A stretch of DNA of 64,000 nt from an unicellular cyanobacterium SU2 (GCA_002110465.1 NEED01000023.1:124001-188000); one strand, 5' to 3'. Positions 17,698 to 25,326 are shown, counted from the stretch's first letter. Notes: generated by a model not told the origin, from the letters alone. Program-made: numbers and translations.

Positions 17698-20193
17698 TCA
17701 AATACTGCTTGCAAAGTAACTGTAATGCTTGTCAAACAGGCTTTCTAAGAACTGCATTCGGCGTGTTGGACTCTCGCGATCAAGCACTGGGAAAAACCCC
17801 TCTTCTGGATCTGATGCAGGGGTTACTTCCTCCCACCAACCAATTTTCACCTTCACTAAATCCCTATCAGAATCTTTGGTATTAAAAGTCGTTATATTTA
17901 TAAAATCTAATGGATCGAATTCCTCATAGCTTTCTTGTGGATACTCTTCGTAATCCCACTCGATCACGGCGCACCAGCCAACTACAATTCCAAAATTTAT
18001 TCTTTTTATTCTTTTTCTTCTTAGCGAACTATTCTCTCCTTGAACCTTATACTCATCGTCTATCCGAATAGATGATGCTGATTGGTAAATATTATATTGA
18101 ACGCTAAAGCCAAAACGTCCACCGCTATATTCTCTCCAAAGACGATCTATAGTTTCAAGATCTAATCGAGGAATTTCGGTTGCATCATAACTCTTCAAAG
18201 TATAATAAGACAGATTTTTACCTACTACTTCAGCGATACGATCTTTAGTTTCCTCACTTGCTTCCCACCACTTTCCAGCGATGAGAAAATTACGAAGCCT
18301 ACTATAATTAATTCCTCGATCGGATGGTATGGGAATTTCTCCTAATTCTCTGATGAATTTCTCCCAAATTTGTCTCATTTCCGAGTTATTGGGAGGATAG
18401 TAGTTGGGGTTAATTTTCTTTAATTCTTGAAAGCATTTTCTCGCTTCTTCCCATGCTTTTTCGCCTAATCTTTCACATGCAGAAAAGGCACAACCTAAGT
18501 AAAATAATTCTTCCTCTGCCATATCGGGTTGAAAGATGGTTTTTGCTTGTTCAAAGCTATTGTGTTCAGAATTATCTAAACCTTGCTTATAGCTTTCTAA
18601 AGCTTCCTGATACTGCTTTAATTTATCCTGCGCCAATCCTTTGTAATAGTAAGCTGCGGTATGTTTTCGATCGAGGCTAATTGCTTCGTCGTAATCTTCA
18701 ATAGCCTCTTTGTATTTTTCTTGAGCCGCTAATGTTATTCCTCGGTTGTAGTAAGCTTGTGCTTTATTATTGATGATTTCTTCTATTTCAGCAGCAGCTT
18801 CCCAATCGCCAACTTCTGACAAACAGTTGCCTATTTTTTTCAGATAGTCCCAATCTTCTGGCTCTAGTACTGATTTTATTGCTTCGATTAAATTAGCTCC
18901 TTCTTCGAGGGTTACTCCACGTATTTTTAGCCAGGATTCGATCGAGTTATCTACTTGCTGTCTCGCCCAAGTTCGATCAGGCAAATACTTAATACTATCG
19001 GCTAATTCTAGTGAAAGTTCGGGAATCCATGCTGGTCGTTCATTTTCCAGTACCTGATAGACTTTTTGATAGCCTAAGACAATCGCTTCCAATAATTTTG
19101 GCTCGTGGAAATCTTTGGTTAACTCAGGCAGCAATTGGGGCAACAGGGGCGGTACGCCTTCATAAACCAAATAGTGGATGTCTGCCATCCAACCTGCTAC
19201 CAAACAGTGATAGGTGACGAGACACTGACGGAGATATGTAATGTCCTTCTCGCCGTCAATCTTGTATTGTTTCTCAATTGCTAATGTTGTAGTATCTATA
19301 CCGTGTTGGCGTAGCTGTTCTTCCTCTTCTAGAAGTTTTAGATTAAAAGCATTATCACCCCCCAAGCGATCGATTTCTTCGGCAGATTTTCCTAGTGCCT
19401 CAAGTTGCTCTCGCGTTTCTTTCCACTTTAAGGCACGGGCTTTTACCGATTCACCAATAATTTCCCAATAAGGTAACTTAGGGGAAATCGATTCGTATGA
19501 ATGCTGTTCTTGCCCTTGTCCCCAGTAGGCTACTCGTAAGTTAAGTTCGTTGCCATCTACGATGGATTCAACAATCAAAATCGGCTCTGATTTTAACCAG
19601 TCATGTAAAAGCTCAATCGTGCCACCGCCATGATATCGCTTACTATCCCAAACTCCATCTAGAAGTACGATTGGTCTGTCCGAACTGTGGGCAGAATAAT
19701 GTTTACCAAGAAATTGCCGTAACCCGTCAGCTAATCCCAATTCTAGGGGAGGAAACTTTTTAGATTGAGTACCGTATTTGTCATAGTCTACTACTGGCGG
19801 TGCTAGGATTAGATTGAGTGGAATTGGCTTATCGTCGTCATATTTCATCAGAATGTCTGCTGGTGCCTTCGTTCGTAGAGGCCAATTAGTAAACACTTGT
19901 CTGGCTTGCTCTAACTGAAGCGCAGTTTTTCGCTGTTCTGCTGCTAGTTCCAATTGTGTCTTACGGTTTTCAGCAGCTAGCTCAAGCTGTAGTTTTTTCT
20001 GTTGTTTAAATTGCTCCCGTTGAAAGTTCTTTTGCTGTTCTCCTTGTTCTTTTTGAAACTGCTGTCGTCTATCTTCCAACTGAGCAGTTGCCCGTCTTGA
20101 AAGTTCACCATTAACCAGGTTTATAAAAGCGGCGATCACAGAAGCCCCTCTTCCTAGTTCTTTATATTCGTGTTCTTCATATTTTTTATACAT
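17698..20193 (-). CDS. Array paralogue D: coiled coil, core, TPR, GUN4 domain
   Basis: About 831 residues from the ATG at 20193, chosen because a GGAGAAAG ribosome-binding site lies just before it (an upstream in-frame TTG would add seven residues). It has a long Gln/Lys coiled coil and the most divergent copy of the core (APPVVDYDKYG, RYHGGGTIELL, SEPILIVESIVDGN), with a unique charged insertion after it (KARALKWKETREQLEALGKS onward). At about 480-590 are two or three TPR units (YYNRGITLAAQEKYKEAIED type). From about 630 a GUN4-like domain follows: YSRLRNFLIAGKWWEASEET, then LWREYSGGRFGFSVQ. GUN4 binds porphyrins in the chlorophyll pathway, but in multidomain cyanobacterial proteins its role is unclear. 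Possibly a tetrapyrrole or stress sensor (inference). Confidence 0.85.
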   Translation of the reverse strand: MYKKYEEHEYKELGRGASVIAAFINLVNGELSRRATAQLEDRRQQFQKEQGEQQKNFQREQFKQQKKLQLELAAENRKTQLELAAEQRKTALQLEQARQVFTNWPLRTKAPADILMKYDDDKPIPLNLILAPPVVDYDKYGTQSKKFPPLELGLADGLRQFLGKHYSAHSSDRPIVLLDGVWDSKRYHGGGTIELLHDWLKSEPILIVESIVDGNELNLRVAYWGQGQEQHSYESISPKLPYWEIIGESVKARALKWKETREQLEALGKSAEEIDRLGGDNAFNLKLLEEEEQLRQHGIDTTTLAIEKQYKIDGEKDITYLRQCLVTYHCLVAGWMADIHYLVYEGVPPLLPQLLPELTKDFHEPKLLEAIVLGYQKVYQVLENERPAWIPELSLELADSIKYLPDRTWARQQVDNSIESWLKIRGVTLEEGANLIEAIKSVLEPEDWDYLKKIGNCLSEVGDWEAAAEIEEIINNKAQAYYNRGITLAAQEKYKEAIEDYDEAISLDRKHTAAYYYKGLAQDKLKQYQEALESYKQGLDNSEHNSFEQAKTIFQPDMAEEELFYLGCAFSACERLGEKAWEEARKCFQELKKINPNYYPPNNSEMRQIWEKFIRELGEIPIPSDRGINYSRLRNFLIAGKWWEASEETKDRIAEVVGKNLSYYTLKSYDATEIPRLDLETIDRLWREYSGGRFGFSVQYNIYQSASSIRIDDEYKVQGENSSLRRKRIKRINFGIVVGWCAVIEWDYEEYPQESYEEFDPLDFINITTFNTKDSDRDLVKVKIGWWEEVTPASDPEEGFFPVLDRESPTRRMQFLESLFDKHYSYFASSI

Positions 20194-20334
20194 AAATCTT
20201 TCTCCAATCAACAAAAAACTCGTGCAGCGTTGAATACTTTTTAATTTTTCTGGCTCAAAGCTCGAATCAGACCTAATTTAGTGGCTTGTTTTACTTTTGA
20301 AAATAATCCACAAAATAAACTTCGAGACAATAAT

Positions 20335-20505
20335 TCCAAAATTGCTAATGTTGTAGATTTATATCGTGCTGACGTACTTGTTCTTCCTCTTCTAAAAGTT
20401 TTAAATTTAAAGCATTATCACCCCCCAAACGATCGATTTCTGAGGCAGATTTTCCTAGTGAAACAAGTTGCTTCCGTGTTTCTTTCCACTTCAAAGCAAT
20501 CGTCG
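20335..20505 (-). pseudogene. Relic fragment of a sixth paralogue (D-like insertion)
   Basis: The minus strand reads ALKWKETRKQLVSLGKSASE and then IDRLGGDNALNLKLLEEEEQ VRQHDI before a stop. This is nearly the same as the insertion found only in paralogue D (ALKWKETREQLEALGKSAEE...). It begins within the last codons of paralogue E and has no start of its own. It must be left over from a deleted or recombined D-like gene. Confidence 0.75.
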
Positions 20506-22875
20506 TAGTTTATAAAAAATTTCATAAGGGAATGCGTAACCGTTGTCTGTGCCTAGTTCTCCCTGATCCATAATTGGAAGGAATCCCTTAGGCACATCAG
20601 GAGGAGATGCTATCTCACGAATTACCCGATAGCTGGAGCTAAGCCATCCCACTGCTAACTTACCAGGCTCGTACAAACTATCTGATTTTCTTTTAGCCTT
20701 TATAATCTTGACTGGGTCATAGTCACTGACATCATCTAAAGTTAGCTCATCATCTAAAATATCATCATCTTCCATATCCTCATCATAAAATCCGAGGTAA
20801 GCACACCAACCGAACTTTTGGCTAACCATTATTTTCTTTCTTTCATCTATGCTAAGTTCTCTATCCAGCATATAGGAGCTAGAAGTAAAACTTACTGAGT
20901 CATAAACCTCTTTTTGGGCTTGAAAACCAAATAACCCATTACTATACTCCATCCAAAGACCGTTTATATTTTTAATATCATTTCTGAGTTGACGTTTATA
21001 TTTTTCGAGACAATTGAGAATGTGTTGAGGATCCTCAACCTCACCAATATAGTCTACTTCCAGTGCTAACTCGCTAAGGAGTATTTCTGTGACTCTATTT
21101 GCACCGCCCCAATTTCTCTTACTCAAATCATCTCGAAGATTTTCGTACCAGTGATAGTCGGTTAAAATTGAATCGTAAAGCAGAAAGCTGTTTGTTATTT
21201 TTTGTGAGCTTTGAGTCGTTGAAGTTTCCGTATTTTGACTTTGAGAGCGGTCGAATTTATCTCTAGCATTTGAGTCATCTGGTGGAAAGGTCTCAGAGAA
21301 CTCGCCAATGCTTACTTCAAAATTACGTCCTTCCCAAGTATTACTTTCACGCCAAAAAAAGGTGAATTGGATTGACTCGCAATCAGTTTCAGGAATAGCA
21401 ATATCTACATAGGCTGAATCAGCAGCTCCTTTAGACAAAGCATCTTTTTTGGTTTGCCAATTATCATCTGTCCAATGAAGACCAAAAGGAGTCTGAGCCT
21501 TAATGCGTAAATTACTACCAGGTTCGACTACAGATACGGGAGTGTCAACCGTCCAAACTACACGACTGAGCTCTTCAACTCCACTCAAAAGACCTTTCAC
21601 CGACTCTATACCTCGCTCATCTTCAAGTGCGGTAAAACAGCGATCTAGCTGTTCGATATAAGGTAGATCTTCTTTTTGTAAAACAGAATGCATAACCTCG
21701 AAAAGCTCTTCTTCTTCTGGTTGTGGCACTTGACGCTGTTCTAGCCAGAGTTTGACTGAAGTATGGATCTGCTTCCTTACCCATGATTTATCAGGTAAAG
21801 GAGTTAGGCTTTCGGCAAACTCCAACATCAATTCAGGAGACCAAGCTGGACGCTCTGTTCGTAAAGCTTCATACAGCTTTTGATAGCCTGGCACAATCGT
21901 GTCTGATACCTCATCGAAAACGGTTCTAAATTCTTCTGTAGGCACTAGTGTTTCGATCAAACCAGGCAGTAGCTGGGGTAACAACGGTGGTACGTCATTG
22001 TGAATGAGATGGTGAGCATCAGCGATCCAGCCTGCTACCAAACTGTGCAATGCGACTAAAAGCTGACTGAATACTTTAATATCTTCTTGACTCGGCTTAT
22101 CAGCACCGCGACGTTTAGCTAGCTCAAAAATTAATTCTCGGTGATTGAGGTCGTCAAGGATATTTTCGTAAACTGGTTCTTGCTGTCCCAATCCCCAGTA
22201 AGCAGCATTAAAATTAAGATAATCGCCATTAACTTGCGACTCAATTGCCAAAGTAGGCTGAGAACTCAACATTGAAAACAGAGCCGTGATGCTAGCTTCA
22301 CTGTGAAAACGATTGCTCGCCCAAGCACCACCCAAAAATTTAACTGGTCTTACCGAACGGTGCAGGGAATAATGCTGGTTGAGAAATTTCCGCAGTCCCT
22401 GAGTCAAATCCGTTTCAATTCTTAGAGGAGAGGACTGAGCCACATAGCGGTCGAAGTTTACTTCTGGAGGCGAAATAATTACCATCAGACGTTTTGAGCC
22501 ATTGCTAGAGTGAGAACCGAGAATTTGACTAGCAGTAACGCTTAAGGGCCAGTTTTCCCAAATTTTGTGGGCTTCAGCCGTCTGAAGTGCAGTTTCTCGT
22601 TGTTTGTTAGCCATCAATAGCTGCGTTTGGCGGTTATAGGTAGCGAGTTGTTCCTGTAGCTCTTTTTGCCGCTCGAATTGCTGCCACTGAAATTTCTCTT
22701 GTCTTTCAACTCGGAGTTTTTCTAGCTCTATCTGTGTTTGGCGACGCTTTTGTTCTAGTTCGGCGTTGGCAGCAATCATCAGATCGGTATTTCTCGCTTG
22801 CACTAAGCTAGAAATAACCGATCCGAAACAGCGGATCGCTGATGGTAGTACATCTTTATGGACTGGATATGACAT
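20491..22875 (-). CDS. Array paralogue E: coiled coil, core, beta-sandwich, GUN4 domain
   Basis: Start taken at the ATG at 22875 (MSYPVHKDVLPSAIRCFGSV), since the leader then aligns with A and B and a GAAGGTAA-type ribosome site precedes it; 794 residues. Order: hydrophobic helix (VISSLVQARN), coiled coil, full core (ISPPEVNFDRY, NRFHSEASI, SQPTLAIESQVNGD), spacer with CFTALEDERG, then an Ig-like beta-sandwich of about 90 residues (PFGLHWTDDNWQ, IQFTFFWRESNTWEGRNF) that recalls carbohydrate-binding modules. The C-terminal 190 residues are GUN4-like: ENLRDDLSKRNWGGANRVTE, LWMEYSNGLFGFQAQKEVY and GFLPI. It is the first paralogue after the low-complexity gene. Domain calls for coiled coil, core and GUN4 are good; the sandwich is tentative. 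Confidence 0.83.
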   Translation of the reverse strand: MSYPVHKDVLPSAIRCFGSVISSLVQARNTDLMIAANAELEQKRRQTQIELEKLRVERQEKFQWQQFERQKELQEQLATYNRQTQLLMANKQRETALQTAEAHKIWENWPLSVTASQILGSHSSNGSKRLMVIISPPEVNFDRYVAQSSPLRIETDLTQGLRKFLNQHYSLHRSVRPVKFLGGAWASNRFHSEASITALFSMLSSQPTLAIESQVNGDYLNFNAAYWGLGQQEPVYENILDDLNHRELIFELAKRRGADKPSQEDIKVFSQLLVALHSLVAGWIADAHHLIHNDVPPLLPQLLPGLIETLVPTEEFRTVFDEVSDTIVPGYQKLYEALRTERPAWSPELMLEFAESLTPLPDKSWVRKQIHTSVKLWLEQRQVPQPEEEELFEVMHSVLQKEDLPYIEQLDRCFTALEDERGIESVKGLLSGVEELSRVVWTVDTPVSVVEPGSNLRIKAQTPFGLHWTDDNWQTKKDALSKGAADSAYVDIAIPETDCESIQFTFFWRESNTWEGRNFEVSIGEFSETFPPDDSNARDKFDRSQSQNTETSTTQSSQKITNSFLLYDSILTDYHWYENLRDDLSKRNWGGANRVTEILLSELALEVDYIGEVEDPQHILNCLEKYKRQLRNDIKNINGLWMEYSNGLFGFQAQKEVYDSVSFTSSSYMLDRELSIDERKKIMVSQKFGWCAYLGFYDEDMEDDDILDDELTLDDVSDYDPVKIIKAKRKSDSLYEPGKLAVGWLSSSYRVIREIASPPDVPKGFLPIMDQGELGTDNGYAFPYEIFYKLRRLL

Positions 22876-22998
22876 TTTCTTGTTACCTTCTTCTATTGGA
22901 TTGGAAAATAACTTTCGCCAACTTTCTAGTACCAAAAAAAGAATAAACGTATCTCTACCGAAAAGCTGGCGTTTCAAGCGTTGGGAACGATAACGTAT

Positions 22999-24015
22999 TT
23001 ATTGCCACGATCGATCGTAAGTAAAATGCGTTTTAAGTGGCTCAGAGGTTAACTGGGCAGCTCGTTCTTCAGTAAAATATGAAGCATCCATTTGGGCGTA
23101 TTCTCGTGCTTTTGCTTGATAGCGATCGGCATCATAGCCATACGAACTCGCCGCCATTTCGTACTCTAGTGCTTTACGTTTATGAATATGTACATCAGCT
23201 CCCCACCATCCACGCATAGCGGCATCCATAACTCCAGTGGTAGATCGGGGATCGTAGTTAATTCCGTGGGCTAATGCTTCTTTGTAGTAATGCTCGTTTA
23301 ATGCCTCTTTTCCATCCATCCGATTCAATTCAGCCTCCGTATCCTGAGCAGCACTTCTTTCATCATCCGCCCACTGTTCCCTGCTGAGCTGCTCATTGTG
23401 CGCTTCCTTAGCTAGTTCCTGGTAGTGTTCGACAACACTTTGTTTTAACTGTTCGAGATCGGTAGGCGAACCATAGGCACTGCCAAACCGTACATCATCA
23501 TGGCTGTCTTGATACCTATCGGGCGAATAATGATCGGTCTGTTGGTAGTGATTATCCTGATGCGATTCGGCATATGGTGAATGGTTATCAGCCCAGTTTT
23601 CGCCTTGGTTGCCAAACTGAGTTTCACTAGGTTCATACCAATTCTCTCCCTGCCCCGACGGATATGAGGAGTAGTCCGCAGCCTGATAGGCCGAAGTTTG
23701 GTCGTACCAGTTGCCATCCTGGTTGTTATCTACTGACTGAGAGTAATGTTGTTCGGGATTGCTATTGTATTGATTGCCAAACTGAGTTTCACCAGATTCA
23801 TGCCAATTTTCCTGCCCCGACGGATATGAGGAGTAGTCCTCAGTCTGATAAGGCGAAGTTTGGTCATACCAGTTCCCATTCTGATTGTCATCTAGCGACT
23901 GAGAGTAATCTGGTTCAGGATTGCTATTGTAGTCTGGTTCTGTTTCAAAAGTCGGTAGTGTGTCTTGTACGGTATTTATATCCTGATGATTTTGCCAATA
24001 GTCTTCAGTATCCAT
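22999..24015 (-). CDS. Low-complexity Tyr/Gln/Asn-rich protein leading the array
   Basis: A 338-residue protein with no recognisable family. Residues 1 to about 175 are disordered and rich in Tyr, Gln, Asn, Ser, Asp and Gly, with two tandem copies of a unit of about 46-50 residues (YSQSLDDNQNGNWYDQTS, then DYSSYPSGQENW, ETQFGNQ). The composition is of the prion-like or phase-separating kind. The C-terminal half is ordered, charged and helical (LEQLKQSVVEHYQELAKEAH; YYKEALAHGINYD; MRGWWGADVHIHKRKALEYEM). It is the first gene of the minus-strand series, divergent from the XRE-type regulator. Remnants of its 3' end precede two other paralogues, so an ancestral unit was probably this gene plus one paralogue. 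I infer that it is a partner or assembly factor. Confidence 0.8.
   Translation of the reverse strand: MDTEDYWQNHQDINTVQDTLPTFETEPDYNSNPEPDYSQSLDDNQNGNWYDQTSPYQTEDYSSYPSGQENWHESGETQFGNQYNSNPEQHYSQSVDNNQDGNWYDQTSAYQAADYSSYPSGQGENWYEPSETQFGNQGENWADNHSPYAESHQDNHYQQTDHYSPDRYQDSHDDVRFGSAYGSPTDLEQLKQSVVEHYQELAKEAHNEQLSREQWADDERSAAQDTEAELNRMDGKEALNEHYYKEALAHGINYDPRSTTGVMDAAMRGWWGADVHIHKRKALEYEMAASSYGYDADRYQAKAREYAQMDASYFTEERAAQLTSEPLKTHFTYDRSWQ
23590..23940 (-). repeat. Tandem coding duplication in the low-complexity gene
   Basis: Two tandem copies of a unit of about 150 bp encode the Y/Q/N-rich repeats. Landmarks recurring in both include ACGGATATGAGGAGTAGTCC and TTGCCAAACTGAGTTTCAC (plus strand). 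The boundaries given are approximate. Confidence 0.75.
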
Positions 24016-24177
24016 TATTAACGTTTCCTCTATCGCGATCGATTAAACACTTATTGTTATCATTTAATTGTGTGTTATTTACATTTTATTGTCACTTATA
24101 ACAACATGGTGTAAACTTTTTTATCAATGATTGTAGGTTAAGATGTATTAAGAGATTTACTCAAACCACCTGCGTAA
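24016..24177. promoter_or_regulatory. Divergent promoter region of the array
   Basis: A very AT-rich 162-bp spacer between the array (leftward) and the XRE-type regulator (rightward). TTGTTAT (24054-24060) and ATAACAA (24098-24104) form a spaced inverted repeat that could be an operator. Promoter elements are not distinct enough to name. Confidence 0.45.
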
Positions 24178-24681
24178 ATGATTGTATGGAAGCTTAATCA
24201 GGTAATGGCTCAAAAGCGCATTACGGGAAAACAATTAGCCGAAGCACTTAACACTCACGTTAATACGGTGTATCGACTCCGACGTGCTGACCGAATGCCT
24301 TCTGTAGATGGAGAGTTATTAGATAAACTTTGCCAAAGTTTGAATTGTACTCCAACTGATTTGATTGAGTATCGACCAGAAAACGGTGGGAAAAGTCTGC
24401 AACAGCAGCCTTCTATGAAAAGCAAGCGAGCTAAAGCTTTAAATAATCAAGCCCACATTACAGCAGCAGAAGTCAATTCTCTAGCCGAGCAGATTGTTTC
24501 GCTAGCTGCTCCTATGATTTCACAGGTCGCTCAAAAGGCTGTAGATAACTACTTGTCTTCTAACTCAAATGGTCACAAACGCTCATCCACTGGCAAGGAC
24601 GAAGATGTAACTATTCACACCCCCCCCTTGAAAGTACAAGAGAACATCGGTTATGCTGAGGAGCATGACAAGACTGGATAA
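24178..24681 (+). CDS. XRE/Cro-type transcriptional regulator with overwritten C-terminus
   Basis: A 167-residue protein whose first 65 residues are a compact HTH of the Cro/C1 (YozG-like) type: KRITGKQLAEALNTHVNTVY, then RLRRADRMPS and LDKLCQSLNCTPTDLIEY. Residues about 95-130 are a helical segment (AAEVNSLAEQIVSLAAPMIS). Residues 144-167 (from VTIHTPPLK on) are read out of the IS66-like terminal repeat that starts at 24607, so the original C-terminus was lost and replaced. The DNA-binding part is intact. It is divergent from the paralogue array and is the natural candidate to control it. Confidence 0.85.
   Translation: MIVWKLNQVMAQKRITGKQLAEALNTHVNTVYRLRRADRMPSVDGELLDKLCQSLNCTPTDLIEYRPENGGKSLQQQPSMKSKRAKALNNQAHITAAEVNSLAEQIVSLAAPMISQVAQKAVDNYLSSNSNGHKRSSTGKDEDVTIHTPPLKVQENIGYAEEHDKTG
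24607..24634 (+). repeat. IS66-like terminal inverted repeat (pairs with 11595-11622)
   Basis: Begins GTAACTATTCACACC and ends CCTTGAAAG; 25 of 28 positions match the reverse complement of the repeat at the far end of the cargo. It lies inside the 3' end of the XRE-type gene and 30 bp before an IS66-like N-terminal frame. Confidence 0.75.
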
Positions 24682-24808
24682 AAATGACCTGGCGCAAATG
24701 AATGACGACTATTTTCGCTCTCTCGAAAAAGAGCAGTTAGTCGAAGTCGCCAAAAATCTCCATAATCTAGCGGTCAAGCAATTAGAAAATTTAGAAGTTA
24801 ACTCAAAG
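24665..24808 (+). pseudogene. N-terminal fragment of an IS66-like transposase
   Basis: From the ATG at 24665 the frame gives MTRLDKNDLAQMNDDYFRSL, then EKEQLVEVAKNLHNLAVKQL and ENLEVNS. A short helical N-terminus of the form SLxKEELVEVAxxLHxLAVxQLEKLxxNS, normally followed by a Ser-rich linker, is what I know from cyanobacterial IS66 transposases. It is cut after 48 codons by the IS1-family remnant at 24809. With the C-terminal fragment at 11478-11588 it accounts for both ends of one kind of element. Confidence 0.65.
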
Positions 24809-25318
24809 GGTAGTGATTCCCATGTAGTGGAAAATTTTTGAGTAGTGAATTTGTATTAGCTAGGAGACAAAAAAGGCAAGGATTAGTCAACTTCGGTTAT
24901 AATAGGCTTAGCTCCGATTAAAATTTCAAGTCTGCTCCTTTTTAATTATAGAAAAACCAGAGAAATTGTTGGTTGCTACATAGGCGATCGCTCCCGTGAA
25001 TCGGCTAAAAAACTTTGGGCTTCGCTGCCACCAGTTTATCGTTAATGTGCCGTAGCTTATACGGATTTCTGGTCAGCTTATAATACAGTTATTCCTCCCC
25101 AAAGTCATCGACCAGTTTATAAAGATAGTGGTGAAACTAACCATATTGAACGGTTCAATAATACCCTTCGCCAAAGAATATCTCGCTTAGTTCGAGAAAC
25201 TTTATCCTTTTCTAAGAAAGTAGAAAATCATATCGGGGCTATTTGGTATTTCATCCACCATTACAATGTTAAGGTTTCTAACAGTTTATAAATTTTCCAC
25301 TACATGGGAATCACTACC
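24809..25318 (+). mobile_element. Decayed IS1-family element (510 bp)
   Basis: Perfect terminal repeats begin GGTAGTGATTCCCATGTAG at 24809 and end with the inverse at 25318. Inside, from about 24950 to 25290, a frame reads GDRSRESAKKLWASLPPVYR, a stop, then CAVAYTDFWSAYNTVIPP, TNHIERFNNTLRQR and ENHIGAIWYFIHHYN. That is the C-terminal two-thirds of an IS1-family DDE transposase, keeping the second Asp and the Glu region. The N-terminal zinc finger/HTH and first Asp region are deleted. There is no duplication immediately around this 510-bp copy; instead its right flank (TATTCAAC) matches the far left end at 11441, so it served as the right boundary of a larger unit. Confidence 0.85.
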
Positions 25319-25326
25319 TATTCAAC
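25319..25326. repeat. Target-site duplication, right copy (TATTCAAC)
   Basis: Exact copy of 11441-11448, directly after the right IS1-type end. Confidence 0.85.

Larger units (their letters stand above)
11449..25318. mobile_element. 13,870-bp IS1-bounded transposable unit with novel cargo
   Basis: The unit is bounded on the left by an IS1-type terminal repeat (GGTAGTGATTCCCATGTAG at 11449-11467, continuing two more bases) and on the right by the inverted copy of the same end (to 25318). It is flanked by the 8-bp duplication TATTCAAC and interrupts an HNH-like gene that is restored on precise removal. Just inside the ends are the 3' part of an IS66-like transposase with its terminal repeat (left) and the 5' part with the opposite repeat (right). 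The cargo (11623-24606) carries five paralogues, a low-complexity protein and an XRE-type regulator. The only IS1 transposase in the unit is a decayed 3' fragment, so movement now would need a transposase in trans. Confidence 0.85.

Noticed and set aside
20281-20508. Plus-strand open frame of 75 codons between D and E
   Set aside because: The opposite strand holds a clear fragment of a D-like paralogue; the plus-strand frame is its shadow.
11843-22875. NLR/STAND (NACHT or NB-ARC) interpretation of the paralogues
   Set aside because: No Walker A (GxxxxGK[ST]) or Walker B followed by a sensor is visible in the core, despite the WD40/TPR C-termini.
23445-23717. Second minus-strand frame of 90 codons inside the low-complexity gene
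   Set aside because: It is an alternate frame of the repetitive coding region, with no start signal and biased composition.
24653-24841. Independent small gene downstream of the XRE-type regulator
   Set aside because: Its sequence is the N-terminus of an IS66-like transposase, and its last codons are read from the IS1-type end.
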